This document shows, piece after piece, positions 1 through 49,133 of a stretch of DNA of 64,000 nucleotides (its first letter is position 1; each line of letters begins with the position of its first letter). The translations under genes were made by a program, and so were the position numbers. This stretch comes from Amorphochlora amoebiformis (Eukaryota; Cercozoa; Chlorarachniophyceae): positions 61,620-125,619 of the forward strand of contig BAAHQB010000404.1 in the NCBI GenBank assembly GCA_054601695.1, in the 5' to 3' direction. Below the pieces are notes generated by a model, which did no database searches, was not told where the DNA came from, and saw only the letters and a list, made by a program, of their open reading frames with translations.

Positions 1-8
1 ATTATGTG

Positions 9-75
<67 letters not shown>

Positions 76-250
76 GGGGGTATGTAAATATATATATATA
101 TGTATATATATATGTATATATATATATATATATATACGTGTGTTTGTAATATGTATATATATATATATTATATGTATATATATTTACACGCACACATACG
201 CACACATTTATAATATATTAATTACTTGCACGTATATGTACAGCTGTTTT
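1..250. repeat. (AT)n / (TATG)n microsatellite
   Basis: Almost pure alternating AT with interspersed GT and CA steps. It is typical of the microsatellite filling most of this window. Open frames here translate only to Tyr-Ile strings and are not genes. Confidence 0.9.
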
Positions 251-663
251 GCTGAGTAATAACTTAGGCTTAGCATACTATAGTACACTAATTATGAAAG
301 TATTCATATTACACTTGGAAAGCTAGCGATGTAACAATTAAAAAATTGGTCACTAGACAATCAAGACACAGCGGAAATAAATTTCAATTGAATTTTGAGC
401 CCTCTACCAATATTTTTTTTTTTTGACAACTTCGCACACGTGCACAATCATACTTTTCCTAACAACTTTCCAACAATTTCATCTAAGATACACACTGACA
501 AAACTTACGATCCAGAAAATCTAACACAAACACATTACTAAGTTTGACAACGTCTTACGGTACCGAACTTAGGGTTGGGGGTGGAAACTGTATCCATCCA
601 CACTCTTTGGATTTGGATTCAGATGAGGAAGAGAGGTGAAAGAAAGAAAGAGAGAGATAGAGA
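251..663. other. AT-rich unique spacer, no gene seen
   Basis: Non-repetitive AT-rich sequence with poly-T and poly-A runs. I find no splice-consistent coding island on either strand. Confidence 0.5.
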
Positions 664-750
664 GGGCAGAATCCACCCACACAATTCGTTAACTTGAATT
701 TCATCCAGAGCAGAATCCACCCACACAACTCGTTAAGTTGAATTTCATCC
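664..750. repeat. Tandem duplication, about 45 bp
   Basis: The segment beginning CAGAATCCACCCACACAA and ending TTGAATTTCATCCA occurs twice in direct tandem with a few substitutions. Confidence 0.85.
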
Positions 751-820
751 ATAAACCAAGGTTAAAAACAAAAAAAACAGAATCGTGTACATGCGAGGGC
801 GAGCATATGCACATGCCGAT

Positions 821-884
821 TACATATACATGGTGTACGTATACATGGTGTACGTATACATGGTGTACGTATACATGGTGTACG
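821..884. repeat. 15-bp minisatellite (GTACGTATACATGGT), about 4 copies
   Basis: Four perfect or near-perfect tandem copies of GTACGTATACATGGT. Directly after them come two copies of the short palindromic unit CGATCGCG. Five consecutive frames translate to the same YTWCT-type peptide repeat, so the apparent ORFs are repeat artefacts. Confidence 0.9.
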
Positions 885-1313
885 TCGATCGCGCTCGATC
901 GCGCCCTTTCGCATAGGAACGTGTGGCGTTGGTTTGAGTAAAGAAATAGACAAAACCACCTCTGTTCAAACACGTTCCTTATCTTTTAAATTTACATGTA
1001 TAAACTTATATGTGTACATATAAATTTGCACATATATATCCTTTTCTTTCTATGTTCTCTACCCCAAGACGAAAAGAAAAAAAAGCCAGAAAAAAAAAGT
1101 TAAAGAAAAGAAAAAATCCGATGATACCAATTAAGGTATATCCTCTGAGAAAACAACAAAGACAATGCAACCTAAGAGTAGGAGAGCGAGACCGATTGAG
1201 ACGTGAGAAAGAGAGACAGAGAGATTGGAAGAGAGCCTGGGGAGAAGCAGGGAGCGGAGACACGAAGCGAAGAGGAGAGGGGACACGTGGAGAGGGACGA
1301 CAATGGGGAGTTC

Positions 1314-2122
1314 TCACCCCTCGAACTCCTCCTCCACGTCCGATGGTCTAACCTCAGATCTTGAACCAGGTGCTTGCGACAAGGTAAGGGTATCCCTTGG
1401 GGTGACTAAGAAGAAAGGCTTTGAAATTGTGGGGTCACTAAGCGAGCGCGGAATCCGAGCATTTGACCGTGCGCGCTCAGGCACAGTGGCTGGTGTCAAG
1501 GGCTTGAGGATATGGGATGAACGAGACGAACGGCTGGACTTGTGTACTCGGTGGAATAGGAAGAGGTCAGGAGCGCGTTCGCTGGCAGGGTACTTTGAGA
1601 CCTACAGGTATACGCGTGAGTGCTCATACACACATGGCGAATTAGCATATAGAAGTGCATACCGTGGATTTGCTCGTTGGCCGTAGCATATCGGCGAACT
1701 TCCGACGGAGGCTGTTGCCGTGCCCACCGCTACCCATTTCACTCACACGACTCTGGTAAGCTTGCGCTACCCTTCCGCATCTCGAAGAGTCCAACGCAGA
1801 TATACTTCCGATGCTCATCTTGGCACTGGAGAGGCTTTGAGTTCCGGCAAAGAACTGGCACGGAGAAGTCACGCTTTCGACTGTCGGTTGAGGTGCGTCG
1901 CGAGGCGTCGGCTTGACATGGGGAGCCTGAACGCAGGCTTCGTCGAGGGTAATGCAGATGCAGGTGGATCCCATGGCTTGGTTGTTTTCCGATGGTATGC
2001 TCTTCTGCTCTTCACTGCCCACAAGAAGACAAAAAAAGAGGAGACGAAAAAGTCAGGCATGTCAATGGCGTAAGTACATACAGGTGCTCTGGACCGAGCG
2101 TATTGCTTGCGCGGGAACGCAT
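1314..2122 (-). CDS. Hypothetical Ser/Arg/Pro-rich protein, three exons
   Basis: Not recognised. Minus-strand exons: 2082-2122 (ATG at 2122), 1663-2014 and 1314-1601, ending in TGA. The introns are short (67 and 61 bp) and textbook: donor GTATGT with acceptor TTCTTGTGGGCAG, and donor GTATGC with acceptor ACCTGTAG. The frame is continuous through both junctions (phases 2 and 0) and gives 226 aa. The protein begins MRSRASNTLGPEH, has a basic middle stretch (NSLRRKFADMLRPTSKST) and ends with an acidic tail (DVEEEFEG). I see no domain, signal peptide or membrane segment in this frame. The frame stays open upstream of the chosen ATG to about 2370, so an additional 5' exon is possible. An alternative frame starting at 2161 would encode a 76-aa secreted peptide (MAFLIAISLPFTSQA), but it uses only part of the island. 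GC content is well above that of the surroundings. Confidence 0.55.
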
Positions 2123-2344
2123 GCTTGTGAAGTAAAGGGAAGTGAGATCGCAATGAGAAAGGCCATCACCTGGCGAAGCGAACCGACTTTTGTTGCTAGT
2201 AGTGCGGTCTGTTGCTGGTGGTGAACAGCTTGAAATCCTCGGGAGGGTACGTTCTTGGGGCCGCCCGTAGAGCAGCGGGAAGGGAACACCCGCCACCACC
2301 ACAACACCAATCCGAGCGTAGAAAGCCGACTTTATAACTTTCGT

Positions 2345-2354
2345 GGATTTATAC
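2345..2354 (-). promoter_or_regulatory. Possible TATA box upstream of gene A
   Basis: The minus strand reads TATAAATCC here, about 220 bp before the first chosen ATG of the gene at 1314-2122. This is based only on the motif; such strings are common in AT-rich DNA. Confidence 0.2.
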
Positions 2355-2441
2355 TCTAGGGCAGTCTAGGCGAAATCGCCTAAAGGTCTTTCGAAAAACA
2401 GACAATATATAAATAGCTCAATTACATATTCTAAGGTGATT

Positions 2442-2681
2442 TCACCGAAACATGGCCAACCACAGATAATAAACAATCGATCGAGCCACAGTTCGTCTCG
2501 ATGTATTCATCTGACTCGATTCGCCAACTGTTTCTTCCCATCCGCACTCAATGATCCACACGCGCGCATCCTTGGGGTTGAAACATGGCGTTTTTAAGCA
2601 ATTTGCGCGTTTCAGTTTTGACACTGTCGATTGTTCACTGGGCAGGGGGCTTGGAATCCGTAGGTGCGGTCGGTGGCTCAA
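2442..2681 (-). other. Coding-like island, possible 5' exon of gene A
   Basis: An 80-codon minus-strand open frame of non-repetitive sequence (including ARVWIIECGWEETVGESSQM) ends near a GTGAAA that could be a donor. I could not join it in frame to the exon at 2082-2122, so it is reported only as a coding-like island. Confidence 0.25.
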
Positions 2682-2722
2682 AAAGGGGGGGGGGAGGGGG
2701 CGTCGGTGGCCCGCGGTAGGCT

Positions 2723-3908
2723 CGAAAGCTATCTAATATACAATTGTATGAGTTTTTATTGTGATTTGTAAAATGTTGCAGTCATGGTACATTGTATCTT
2801 TAAGCGTTCTATAATATATGTAATTGTGCTTTTTGTGTGTGCGGAATATTGCACACAGAACTATAATAATAAAATAATGCGTGAGTAGTTAATATTGTAG
2901 TAATATTCGTGCGAATGATTAATATTGCAGATATATTTTTATATATTTGTGTGTTATCCACCGTATGGAAATTAGATAAAAATACATAAAACGTATAAAT
3001 TGTATTTCAGGCTGTGTGTAAATACATGTATGTATACACGTACACGAAAAATATACAGTAGTTCTCTTTCAGGCTATGTGTAAATATGTGATGTAGAAAT
3101 ATGTCTGTAAATGATATATATATAGTGAAAGCGGTAGAATGTTTCTCAGCTGCGCAAAATATATATATATATATGTGATGTACACTAGAAGTTACCTATT
3201 GGTTCCGGAAAGGGAAAGGAAATTCCGGAGAAATTCGCAGAAACTACCAGAATCTAGAGAATGTTCTAGAAACAACTAGAAGTAGAATATCGAGAATGAA
3301 CACTATTTATAAATTGAAGTCACGGAATTCATGAACATAACATATTTATATATGTATATATGCATGTGTGTATATACTTGACATATGCAATATTGTACAT
3401 ATATGTACATGCAATAACTAGTAGATCTAGTAGATACCTAGGATACAGACATATATAGTAATATAATTTAATACTTGCTACGTCTAGACGTATCCAGAAA
3501 ATAGCATATCATATCTAGCGAAAAATATCTTGAAAACAAGTTCGTTCAATTTTTATGGAGAACGTGCATGGTTCGTTTCCTTATCCAGCATTAATCTAGT
3601 TAATTTGTATAATTAACCTATTACAGTATTAATTGTCCAGATTAAATATGCACACCATATGCATATGTGACTATCTGGATTGTAGTGAGTCAATTAAATA
3701 CTACGACTAAATATCAGTTAAAAGATATTTAAAAAATTAATTTTAACCATATTACTAGTATTAATACAGCTGTAGTTGTAATTAACTAGATTAATTACAA
3801 CAGTCTAGACAGTGCAGACCACATTATGATGATGTTATAAGAATGGTTAAAATGAACAAATCAGCTGAAACTATCCGGACTATTCCGCAGAGTAGCTTAA
3901 AAATTATC
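2723..3908. other. AT-rich intergenic region, 3' flank of COX19
   Basis: Unique AT-rich sequence with many CTAGAT/TCTAGT words, especially 3415-3620, and no coding island. It lies downstream of the COX19 stop codon. The same CTAGAT-rich composition recurs at 25550-25950, in the 3' space between genes C and D. Confidence 0.5.
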
Positions 3909-4013
3909 TCATTTGTTCAAACCCGCTATGAAACCCTTCCTCTCCTTGCTCTGATTCATATAATATATATATATATATATTTTTACATATATATATATTA
4001 TATGTATATATAT

Positions 4014-4044
<31 letters not shown>

Positions 4045-4375
4045 TTATTTATATTTTTATATATATATTATATGCATATATTATAAATGTATATATATAT
4101 ATATATATATATTATATTTTCAAATACATAAATGTATATCTAATATGTATATATCTCTATATCCACATCTATAGCATTTTATATAATATCCACATAATGC
4201 ACATATCTATATTCTTATAAGATTGTCCCTTACTCTTATTCCATCAAACATATGTATACATATATATATATATATATTATATATATATATATATAATATA
4301 TATATATATATGTATATCATATCTACCTAATAATACCTTCTCATGAGACTATCCTTACCATAATACGGACTCTTA

Positions 4376-4447
<72 letters not shown>

Positions 4448-4468
4448 GTATATATATTGTGTGTATGC

Positions 4469-4505
<37 letters not shown>

Positions 4506-4603
4506 ATATATATTTATATATATATGTAGATGTATATATGTATATGTGTATATATGTGTATATACATATATATATTGTGTATGCATATGTATACCTATAT
4601 ATG

Positions 4604-4634
<31 letters not shown>

Positions 4635-4768
4635 GTGTATATGTATATATCTGCCTACATATACGATGTAATATCTACATATCTACATTACAATACCTTC
4701 TCATTAGACAGTCCCTTACCAGCAAATCTACGCTTATTTCATATATAAATGTATATATCTACATATAC

Positions 4769-4821
<53 letters not shown>

Positions 4822-4923
4822 CATATATATATTTATATATTTCTACATATATACTATCTAATATCTACAAATCTACATTATAGTACCTTCTCATAAGACT
4901 GTCCTTTACCAGCAAATCTCCGC

Positions 4924-4955
<32 letters not shown>

Positions 4956-5120
4956 ATATAATATAATATAATATAATATAATATCTACATATCTGCATTA
5001 CAATACCTTCTCATAAGACTGTCCCTTACCAGCAGATGTACGTTTTTTTGATTTCGAGAACCTTTTAATAAATATTGTACTGTTCAAATATCAATAAATA
5101 TCTACATTTAAATATACACA

Positions 5121-5169
<49 letters not shown>

Positions 5170-6264
5170 GTAAATAAATATGCCATAATCTGCATAATGG
5201 TTAGAAAGGAAGCTTAGAACATTTGAGTAAATATTGTATGACATACAGTAAATATTATATGGTATACAGTAAGTATTATATGGCATACAGTAAATATTGT
5301 ATTGACATACAGTAAGTATTATATCGCATACAATAAATATTATATGACATACAGTAATATGACGTACAGTGAATATGATATGACATACAGTAAATATTAT
5401 ATGAAATACAGTAAGTATTATATGGCATACAGTAAATATTATATGGCATACAGTATTATATGACGTACAGTGAATATTATATGACAGTAAATATTATATG
5501 AGATACAGTAAATATTATATGACATACAGTAAGTATTATATCGCATACAATAAATATTATATGACATACAGTAATATATGACGTACAGTAAATATGATAT
5601 TACATACAGTAAATATTATATGCTATACAGTAAATATTATAGAATTACCTTATTCTAACCCTAATATCCTAAAATTTCACACTAGTTAGGATAATCCTTT
5701 GAAATTACCTTATCCTGACCTAACTCAAATAACCCTTTAAGAGTAGCAAAATACCACCCCAGTTTCGATAAGTCTTCTTTCTCAATCAGATTTCTGGAGA
5801 TTTTACCTTATTCTAACCTAACTCTAACTAGCAAAATCTCACCCCAGTTTCGAGAAGTCTTCTTTCTCAATCAGATTTCTGGAGTTTTTACCTTATTCTA
5901 ACCTAACTCTAACCCTTTAAGAGTAGCAAAATCTCACCCCAGTTTCGAGAAGTCTTCTTTCTCCATCAGATTTCTGGAGTTTTTACCTTATTCTAACCGA
6001 ACTCTAACCCTTTAAGAGTAGCAAAATCTCACCCTAGTTTCGAGAAGTCTTCTTTCTCCATCAGATTTCTGGAGTTTTTACCTTATTCTAACCAAACTCT
6101 AACCCTTTAAGAGTAGCAAAATCTCACCCTAGTTTCGAGAAGTCTTCTTTCTCCATCAGATTTCTGGAGTTTTTACCTTATTCTAACCAAACTCTAACCC
6201 TTTAAGAGTAGCAGAATCTCACCCTAGTTTCGAGAAGTCTTCTTTCTCCATCAGATTTCTGATA

Positions 6265-6303
<39 letters not shown>

Positions 6304-6343
6304 TAAATATGGTAAGTCTTTTTCCATCAGATTTCTTGGAGTT

Positions 6344-6407
<64 letters not shown>

Positions 6408-6461
6408 AGTAAAATATACACAATAATACATGCATATAATACAAATTAAAATACTGTCTAT

Positions 6462-6532
<71 letters not shown>

Positions 6533-6696
6533 GCATAGACACATATACCACTGTAAGCAATATACCAATAGGTATAAATATATAACATACATAAACTTTT
6601 TTTCTAAATTCTCTCTTTTCACACTATCTCTCCATCTTTCTCTCTCTCTCTCTCTCTTTCTTTCTCTCTCTCTCTCTTTCTCTCACTCTCTCTCTT

Positions 6697-6735
<39 letters not shown>

Positions 6736-7049
6736 TTCCCTCTCTCTTTCTCTCTCTTTCTCGCCGTCACAGTCTTCTCTCCATCTCTTTTCACGATTAT
6801 CTCCATCGCGACTGGCTCTCTCGATTTTTTTCTCTATCTCTCTTTCTCTCTCTCTCTTTCTCTCTTTGTATCTCTTTCTCTCTTTCTCTCTCTTTCTTTC
6901 TCTCTCTTTCTCTCTTTCTCCCTCTCTCCGTCACTCTTTTCTCTACATCTCTTTCTTTCTCCGTCACAGTCTTCTCTCCGTCTCTCTCGCGTTTGTCTCC
7001 ATCGTGATTCTCTCACTCTCTTTCTCTTTCTCTCTCTCTCTATTTCTCC

Positions 7050-7123
<74 letters not shown>

Positions 7124-7252
7124 TATATCCTGTCGCTCTTTTCTATCTCTCTCTTTCTTCCTCTCCATCACACTCTTCTCTCCGTCTCTCTCGCGACTGT
7201 CTCCATTCTCTCTCTATCTCTCTCTTTCTTTCTCCCTCTCTCTTTCTTTCTT

Positions 7253-7331
<79 letters not shown>

Positions 7332-7447
7332 TGTCTCTGTGTGATTACGCATCCATTCGGCACTTAAGATATCTCTTTGTGATATCCAGACACTCAGCAT
7401 GCCTTCCATCTGAATCTTTCAGGCACTGAGGGGGAGTATGTATATTT

Positions 7448-7534
<87 letters not shown>

Positions 7535-7679
7535 GATATCTCTTTGTGATATCCAGACACTCAGCATGCCTTCCATCTGAATCTTTCAGGCACTGAGGGG
7601 GGTTGTAAATGTATGTATATTATATATATCTATATATATTATATATATATATATATATATATGTATTATATATTATATA

Positions 7680-7749
<70 letters not shown>

Positions 7750-7817
7750 TACATGTGTACATGGGTGCATATCCTTATATGCATTGTATTATTTTTAAGA
7801 TATAGATACATATTGGG

Positions 7818-7859
<42 letters not shown>

Positions 7860-7860
7860 G

Positions 7861-7898
<38 letters not shown>

Positions 7899-7918
7899 TA
7901 TAATATATATATTATATA

Positions 7919-7949
<31 letters not shown>

Positions 7950-7994
7950 ATATATATATATATATATATACATATGTGTGTATAATATATATCA

Positions 7995-8056
<62 letters not shown>

Positions 8057-9207
8057 ATATGTGATACATAGAAGAGAAAGAGGAGAGAGGAGAAAGACAA
8101 GACTAGAGAGGAGAGGGGAGAGACAGGGAGGAGATATAGGATTAGGGTTAGGGTTAGGGGAGAGACAGAGAGGAGATATAGGAGAGAGAGAGGAGAGGGG
8201 AGAGACAGAGAGGAGATATAGGAGCGAGAGAGGAGATATAGGAGAGACAGAGAGGAGATATAGGAGAGAGAGAGAGAGGAGAGAGAGGAGAGGGGAGAGA
8301 CAGAGAGGAGATATAGGAGAGAGAGAGAGAGAGGAGAGGGGGGAGACAGAGATATAGGAGAGAGAGGAGATCGAGGAGAGAGAGAGAGAGGAGATACAGG
8401 GGAGAGAGAGAGGACATCGAGGAGAAAAAAGGAGAGAGAGGAGAGACAGAGAGGAGATCGAGAGGAGAAAAAAAGGAGAGAGAGGAGAGAGAGAGGAGAG
8501 GAGAGAGAGGAGAGAGAGGAGAGAGTGAGAGAAGAAAGAGGAGAGAGAGGAGAGAGAAGAGAGAAGAGAGAGAGAGGAGATCGAGAGGAGGAAAAAGGAG
8601 AGAGAGAGGAGAGAGAGAAGAGAGAGGAGAGAGAGAGGAGAGAGAGAGAGGAGAGAGGAGAGAGAGAGAGGAGAGAGAAGAGAGAGGAGAGAGAGGAGAG
8701 AGAAGAGAGAGGAGAGAGAAGAGAGAGAAAGAGAGGAGAGAGAGCAGATAGAGATAGAGGGAAGAAAGAGGGGATAGAAGAGAGAGAGGAGGAGATAGAG
8801 GAGAGAGAGAAGAGAAAAGAGAGAGAGGAGATTGAGTCAAGACACCGGACGTCTTGACTGTCAAGACACCCCACGTCTTGACTGTCAAAGACACCCGAAC
8901 GCCCAATGCCAGAGTTTGGCTGTTAAGACAGTCCGTGAGTAAGTTAGACCTTTGTAAACTGGAAAATACACCCCACAAATTCACTGTCAAGACACCCCAC
9001 GTCTTGATTGTCAAGATATTCCACGTATTGGGAGATAACATTTACCTTGATGTACGCAGCGCGGGGACCCTTACATTCACCAAAGTGATCCAGAGGGAAG
9101 CTTCCCTAGTATATGTGCATAAATATCGGAAATATTTAAAAAATCAACCGAAAAGACGGTACCTTTAAGGGGGGGGTGGGGTTAAGAGAGCGGGAAGGGC
9201 TGCTCAT
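3909..9207 (-). CDS. COX19: COX19, twin-CX9C mitochondrial copper/cytochrome c oxidase assembly protein
   Basis: Complete 96-aa gene on the minus strand. Exons: 9163-9207, 9046-9105, 7349-7425, 6223-6258, 4887-4917 (or 4697-4727) and 3909-3950, total 291 bp, TGA stop. All junctions are GT-AG with matching phases. The protein starts [15 protein letters not shown], followed by [12 protein letters not shown], the family's conserved N-terminal block. The cysteines form C-X9-C ([12 protein letters not shown]), then C-X10-C-X9-C followed by RM, the spacing of eukaryotic COX19. After that come [11 protein letters not shown] and a basic tail ending in FIAGLNK. In the family the cysteine pairs form a disulfide-locked helical hairpin imported into the intermembrane space by MIA40, and COX19 assists copper delivery during cytochrome c oxidase assembly. 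Human COX19 has 90 aa. The odd point is structure: exons 3, 4 and 5 have extra copies in flanking introns, and the 1.6-kb and 1.1-kb introns are mostly GA/CT tracts. Confidence 0.9.
4211..5040 (-). repeat. Five copies of COX19 exon 5 in different states of decay
   Basis: Minus-strand copies of the 31-bp exon encoding [10 protein letters not shown] and its flanks lie at about 4211-4240 (degenerate), 4337-4366 (in-frame stop), 4697-4727 (intact, [10 protein letters not shown]), 4887-4917 (intact, [10 protein letters not shown]) and 5007-5037 (acceptor AG mutated to AC). Each copy is separated by (AT)n, and each keeps the GAGAAG|GTA donor context except the first. Only two have both splice sites and an open frame. 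Confidence 0.85.
5222..5640. repeat. Irregular minisatellite, ATTATATGACATACAGTAA type
   Basis: More than a dozen tandem copies of a roughly 20-27 bp unit with variable length, lying in the intron between COX19 exons 4 and 5. On the minus strand the unit contains TACTGTATG, so it provides no obvious exon. Confidence 0.85.
5705..6263 (-). repeat. 95-bp tandem repeat carrying COX19 exon 4, six copies
   Basis: Minus-strand exon copies at 6223-6258, 6128-6163, 6033-6068, 5938-5973, 5843-5878 and 5758-5793. Each has an acceptor (CTCCAG or CTATCAG), a 36-bp exon and donor GGGTGAG. Units are 95 bp apart, except one 85-bp step. All six encode NL(M/I)EKED(F/L)SKLG without stops. A seventh, damaged copy lies at about 6313-6345. 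Each unit also contains TCTAACCCTTTAAGAG, a telomere-like stretch. Confidence 0.92.
6600..7345. repeat. CT-rich tract (GA on the sense strand) in COX19 intron 3
   Basis: Imperfect (CT)n/(TTTCTC)n interrupted by (AT)n at 7075-7115. A spacer reading CAGTCTTCTCTCC with nearby CTCCATCG recurs at about 6770, 6965 and 7165, so the tract has a higher-order repeat. Its translations are Ser-Leu or Arg-Glu strings and are artefacts. Confidence 0.85.
7533..7592 (-). pseudogene. Truncated duplicate of COX19 exon 3
   Basis: Identical to the first 60 bp of the real exon at 7349-7425, including the acceptor CCCCTCAG and 20 codons, but cut off at (AT)n before the final cysteine codon. It has no donor and cannot replace the real exon. 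Confidence 0.85.
8060..8840. repeat. GA-rich minisatellite in COX19 intron 2
   Basis: Long (GA)n with a nested unit GAGATATAGGAGAGA. It lies inside the 1.6-kb COX19 intron and is therefore pyrimidine-rich on the sense strand. Confidence 0.9.
8840..9032. repeat. Short repeats around CAAGACACCCCACGTCTTGA
   Basis: The unit GTCAAGACACCCCACGTCTT recurs at about 8865-8884 and 8986-9005, with diverged copies at 8835-8860, 8883-8900 and 9009-9030. Each unit contains a short inverted repeat (CAAGAC...GTCTTG). It lies at the 5' end of COX19 intron 2. Confidence 0.75.
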
Positions 9208-9981
9208 CTGGGGGTCGGGGGTCGGCTTTCGTCCACACTGTACATATCTATTTTTCAATATGTTGATATCTCAAACTATTACATAACAAGATTCCTATAT
9301 TTTAATTTGGTCAAATTACCCGAAAAAAAGTAGAATTGATTTAGCAGATATCTACATATCTCACATAGGATATCCGAAACAAAAACCGCAGAATTAAGTT
9401 TAAGATGTCACACTATGGTGTTGCGCCGAATCACGCATTTCAGCCGCTGTGGAGCCGTGCCCGGGTTTGTGCGTGTCCGAACACCGTTTGTCAGGTCTAT
9501 CGACACCTATCCTCGCGCAACTTCCGTTATCTGGATAGAAATATATGCATAGATTTCATATATGTAACAATATTGGGACAGAACGATTCCAAAAATCCAC
9601 TGGAACGAAAAATTTGCACGTTCCCTGATGCATTGTTGTTTGATGTCTCATTTTGCACAAAAGGTTCCGAAATCGCGCGCTGATATTTGTGAAAATTCGG
9701 GGGTACCAGCAAGTTCGATAATTATGCGGGTGTCTACTTTTGCGATTTTGGCGGCAGTCCCTATCGTCTCCCTGCCAAGTCGGTTGAGGTCGAGGATTTC
9801 GACTAATGTAATGGCTAGGGTTTGTTATGTTGGGCCAGGAGGAGAAAACTTTTATCTTTGTTCATATTTGAGCCTTATCCTTGTCCATATGATGCTTATT
9901 TTTGTTCATTTTGTTCTTTCAGGCTCCGGAGAAGTTGTTCGGAAGAGGGTGAGCGTATGTGGAGTTATTTCCGGGGGGGGA

Positions 9982-9985
<4 letters not shown>
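9208..9985. other. Unique intergenic segment between divergent COX19 and the AKR-like gene
   Basis: Non-repetitive, moderate-GC DNA. Open frames of 60-119 codons exist on both strands (for example 9405-9683 plus and 9527-9712 minus), but they overlap each other, lack usable splice partners and match nothing I know. It probably contains the COX19 promoter. Confidence 0.45.
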
Positions 9986-10061
<76 letters not shown>

Positions 10062-10062
10062 T

Positions 10063-10139
<77 letters not shown>

Positions 10140-10217
10140 GTGTTCATATTTCTATATATGTGTGTATATGTATATACATGTGTATATGGGTACCAGTGTG
10201 TATGTGTGTATATACGA

Positions 10218-10285
<68 letters not shown>

Positions 10286-10311
10286 GTGTACCAGTGTGTA
10301 CGTGTGTATAC

Positions 10312-10358
<47 letters not shown>

Positions 10359-10371
10359 ATATACATGTATA

Positions 10372-10413
<42 letters not shown>

Positions 10414-10557
10414 GTATATACATGTTTGTACAAATATGAATATATTATACACCATTGTGTTATGTGTACACAATACACATACATATTTATACAAACAAAC
10501 ATTCATATCTTACACTGTCACATACATGCAGACACCATATTTTCATATCTTCGTATT

Positions 10558-10601
<44 letters not shown>

Positions 10602-10610
10602 TATATATCC
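9986..10610. repeat. (AT)n microsatellite
   Basis: Nearly continuous alternating AT, with short TGTGT and ACACA patches and a small unique patch at 10440-10560. Confidence 0.9.
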
Positions 10611-10655
10611 ATAGGGTAAGAATCCACCCCTCATTTCGCAGAGCAACAGGTCCCT

Positions 10656-11175
10656 AACCCTAACCTAACCCTAACCCTAACCCTAACCCTAACCCTAACC
10701 CTAACCCTAACCGTTCCTCATGATAATCTGATCCTAACCCTAAACCATAACGCTGACCCTAACCTTAACCCTAAGCCTAACCATAACCCTGATCCCAACC
10801 CTAACCATAACCCTGACTCTAACCCTAACCCTAATCCTACCCTAGCTAACCATAACCCTAACCGTAACCCTAACCGTAACCCTAATCCTAACCCTAACCC
10901 TAACCCTAATCCTAACTATATCCCTGACCCTAACCCTAACCATAACCCCGACCCTAACCCTAACCTTACCATAACCCTAACCCTAACCCTAACCGTAACT
11001 ATGACCCTAACCCTAACCTTAACCCTGAACCGTAACCCTGACCCTAACCCTAACACTAACCCTAACCCTAACCCTAGCACTAACCCTAACCCTAACAAAC
11101 AGTAATCCTAATCTTAACCCTGACCCTAGCTAACCGTAACCCAGACCCTAACCCTAACCCTAACCCTAACCCTAA
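10656..11175 (-). repeat. Degenerate telomere-type repeat (CCCTAA)n
   Basis: About 85 hexamers of CCCTAA with frequent substitutions (CCATAA, CCTGA, CCGTAA). It ends ...CCCTAAG immediately before the presumed first coding exon of the AKR-like gene, so the last unit may serve as the acceptor of a 5' UTR intron. Confidence 0.9.
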
Positions 11176-11180
11176 GTGAA

Positions 11181-25412
<14,232 letters not shown>

Positions 25413-25954
25413 ACTCAACCGCATCTTTGAATAAAAATGCACGTCTAGACCTTCAATTCTTCTTTTTCAGAAACTATCTGTCCCAATTAGGTAAGCGCTA
25501 AGGGCTCAAGCATTTAATTCTGCATTAGTCAAATTAAATTAATATATATAATTATTCACTTGAACTAGTTGAACCAGGAAAATCTATGAAAATCTATAAT
25601 CTACCTAGATCTAGATCATATTAGAGCATATTCAGTGGATCTCTAGATCTAGTAGATATAAACTAGATAAACACACAAATTTGAGAAAAAATCGATATAT
25701 TGGCTCATCCAATGACATCCATGATCCAGTTTCAACCTTCCGCAATTCCTTCATTTCTCAGTCAATGGTATCTAAAATTATAACTTCCTAGCTAGATATT
25801 CTAGATATTTTCTTCCGTTTTTTGGCTTAGTGACATCTCTTATGCATCAAACAAGTCAAAGAACTCAACTAGATCTAGCTAGCTAATAGATATACCTAGA
25901 TACTAGAGACTAGAGAGAAACTAGAGATATGTCATATTCTAGATCTAAAGGACG
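25413..25954. other. Intergenic region between convergent genes C and D
   Basis: AT-rich, non-repetitive, full of CTAGAT/AGATCT words. About 540 bp separate the two stop codons. No gene is seen. Confidence 0.6.
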
Positions 25955-48824
<22,870 letters not shown>

Positions 48825-49072
48825 CTTTTTCAGGCTCGGGTGAATGGTTAGGCTAGTAGCGTAGCAAAGAGGGAGAGGAGAGAAATGGAGATATGTGTAG
48901 AGAGAAAACGGAGAGGAGAGGAGAGGGGAGAGGGGAGAGAGGTGAGAGGAGAGAGGAGAGAGGAGAGGAGATAACATTTATATATATATTATATATGTAT
49001 ATATATATGTGTATATATTGACATATATGTACAGGTATATAGATTTATATACACCCAGACATAGAATATGAC

Positions 49073-49133
<61 letters not shown>

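Noticed and set aside
1303-1383. Plus-strand exon starting MGSSHPSNSSSTSDG with donor GTAAGG
   Set aside because: Looks good alone, but the minus strand offers a three-exon gene with two textbook introns and a 95-codon last exon over the same bases.
5222-6263. CRISPR-like array of regular repeats
   Set aside because: Units are contiguous without unique spacers, the organism is a eukaryote, and the 95-bp unit is a duplicated exon.
7942-9041. Open frames of about 300 codons over the GA/CT tract
   Set aside because: Pure repeat translation (Leu-Ser strings) within COX19 intron 2.
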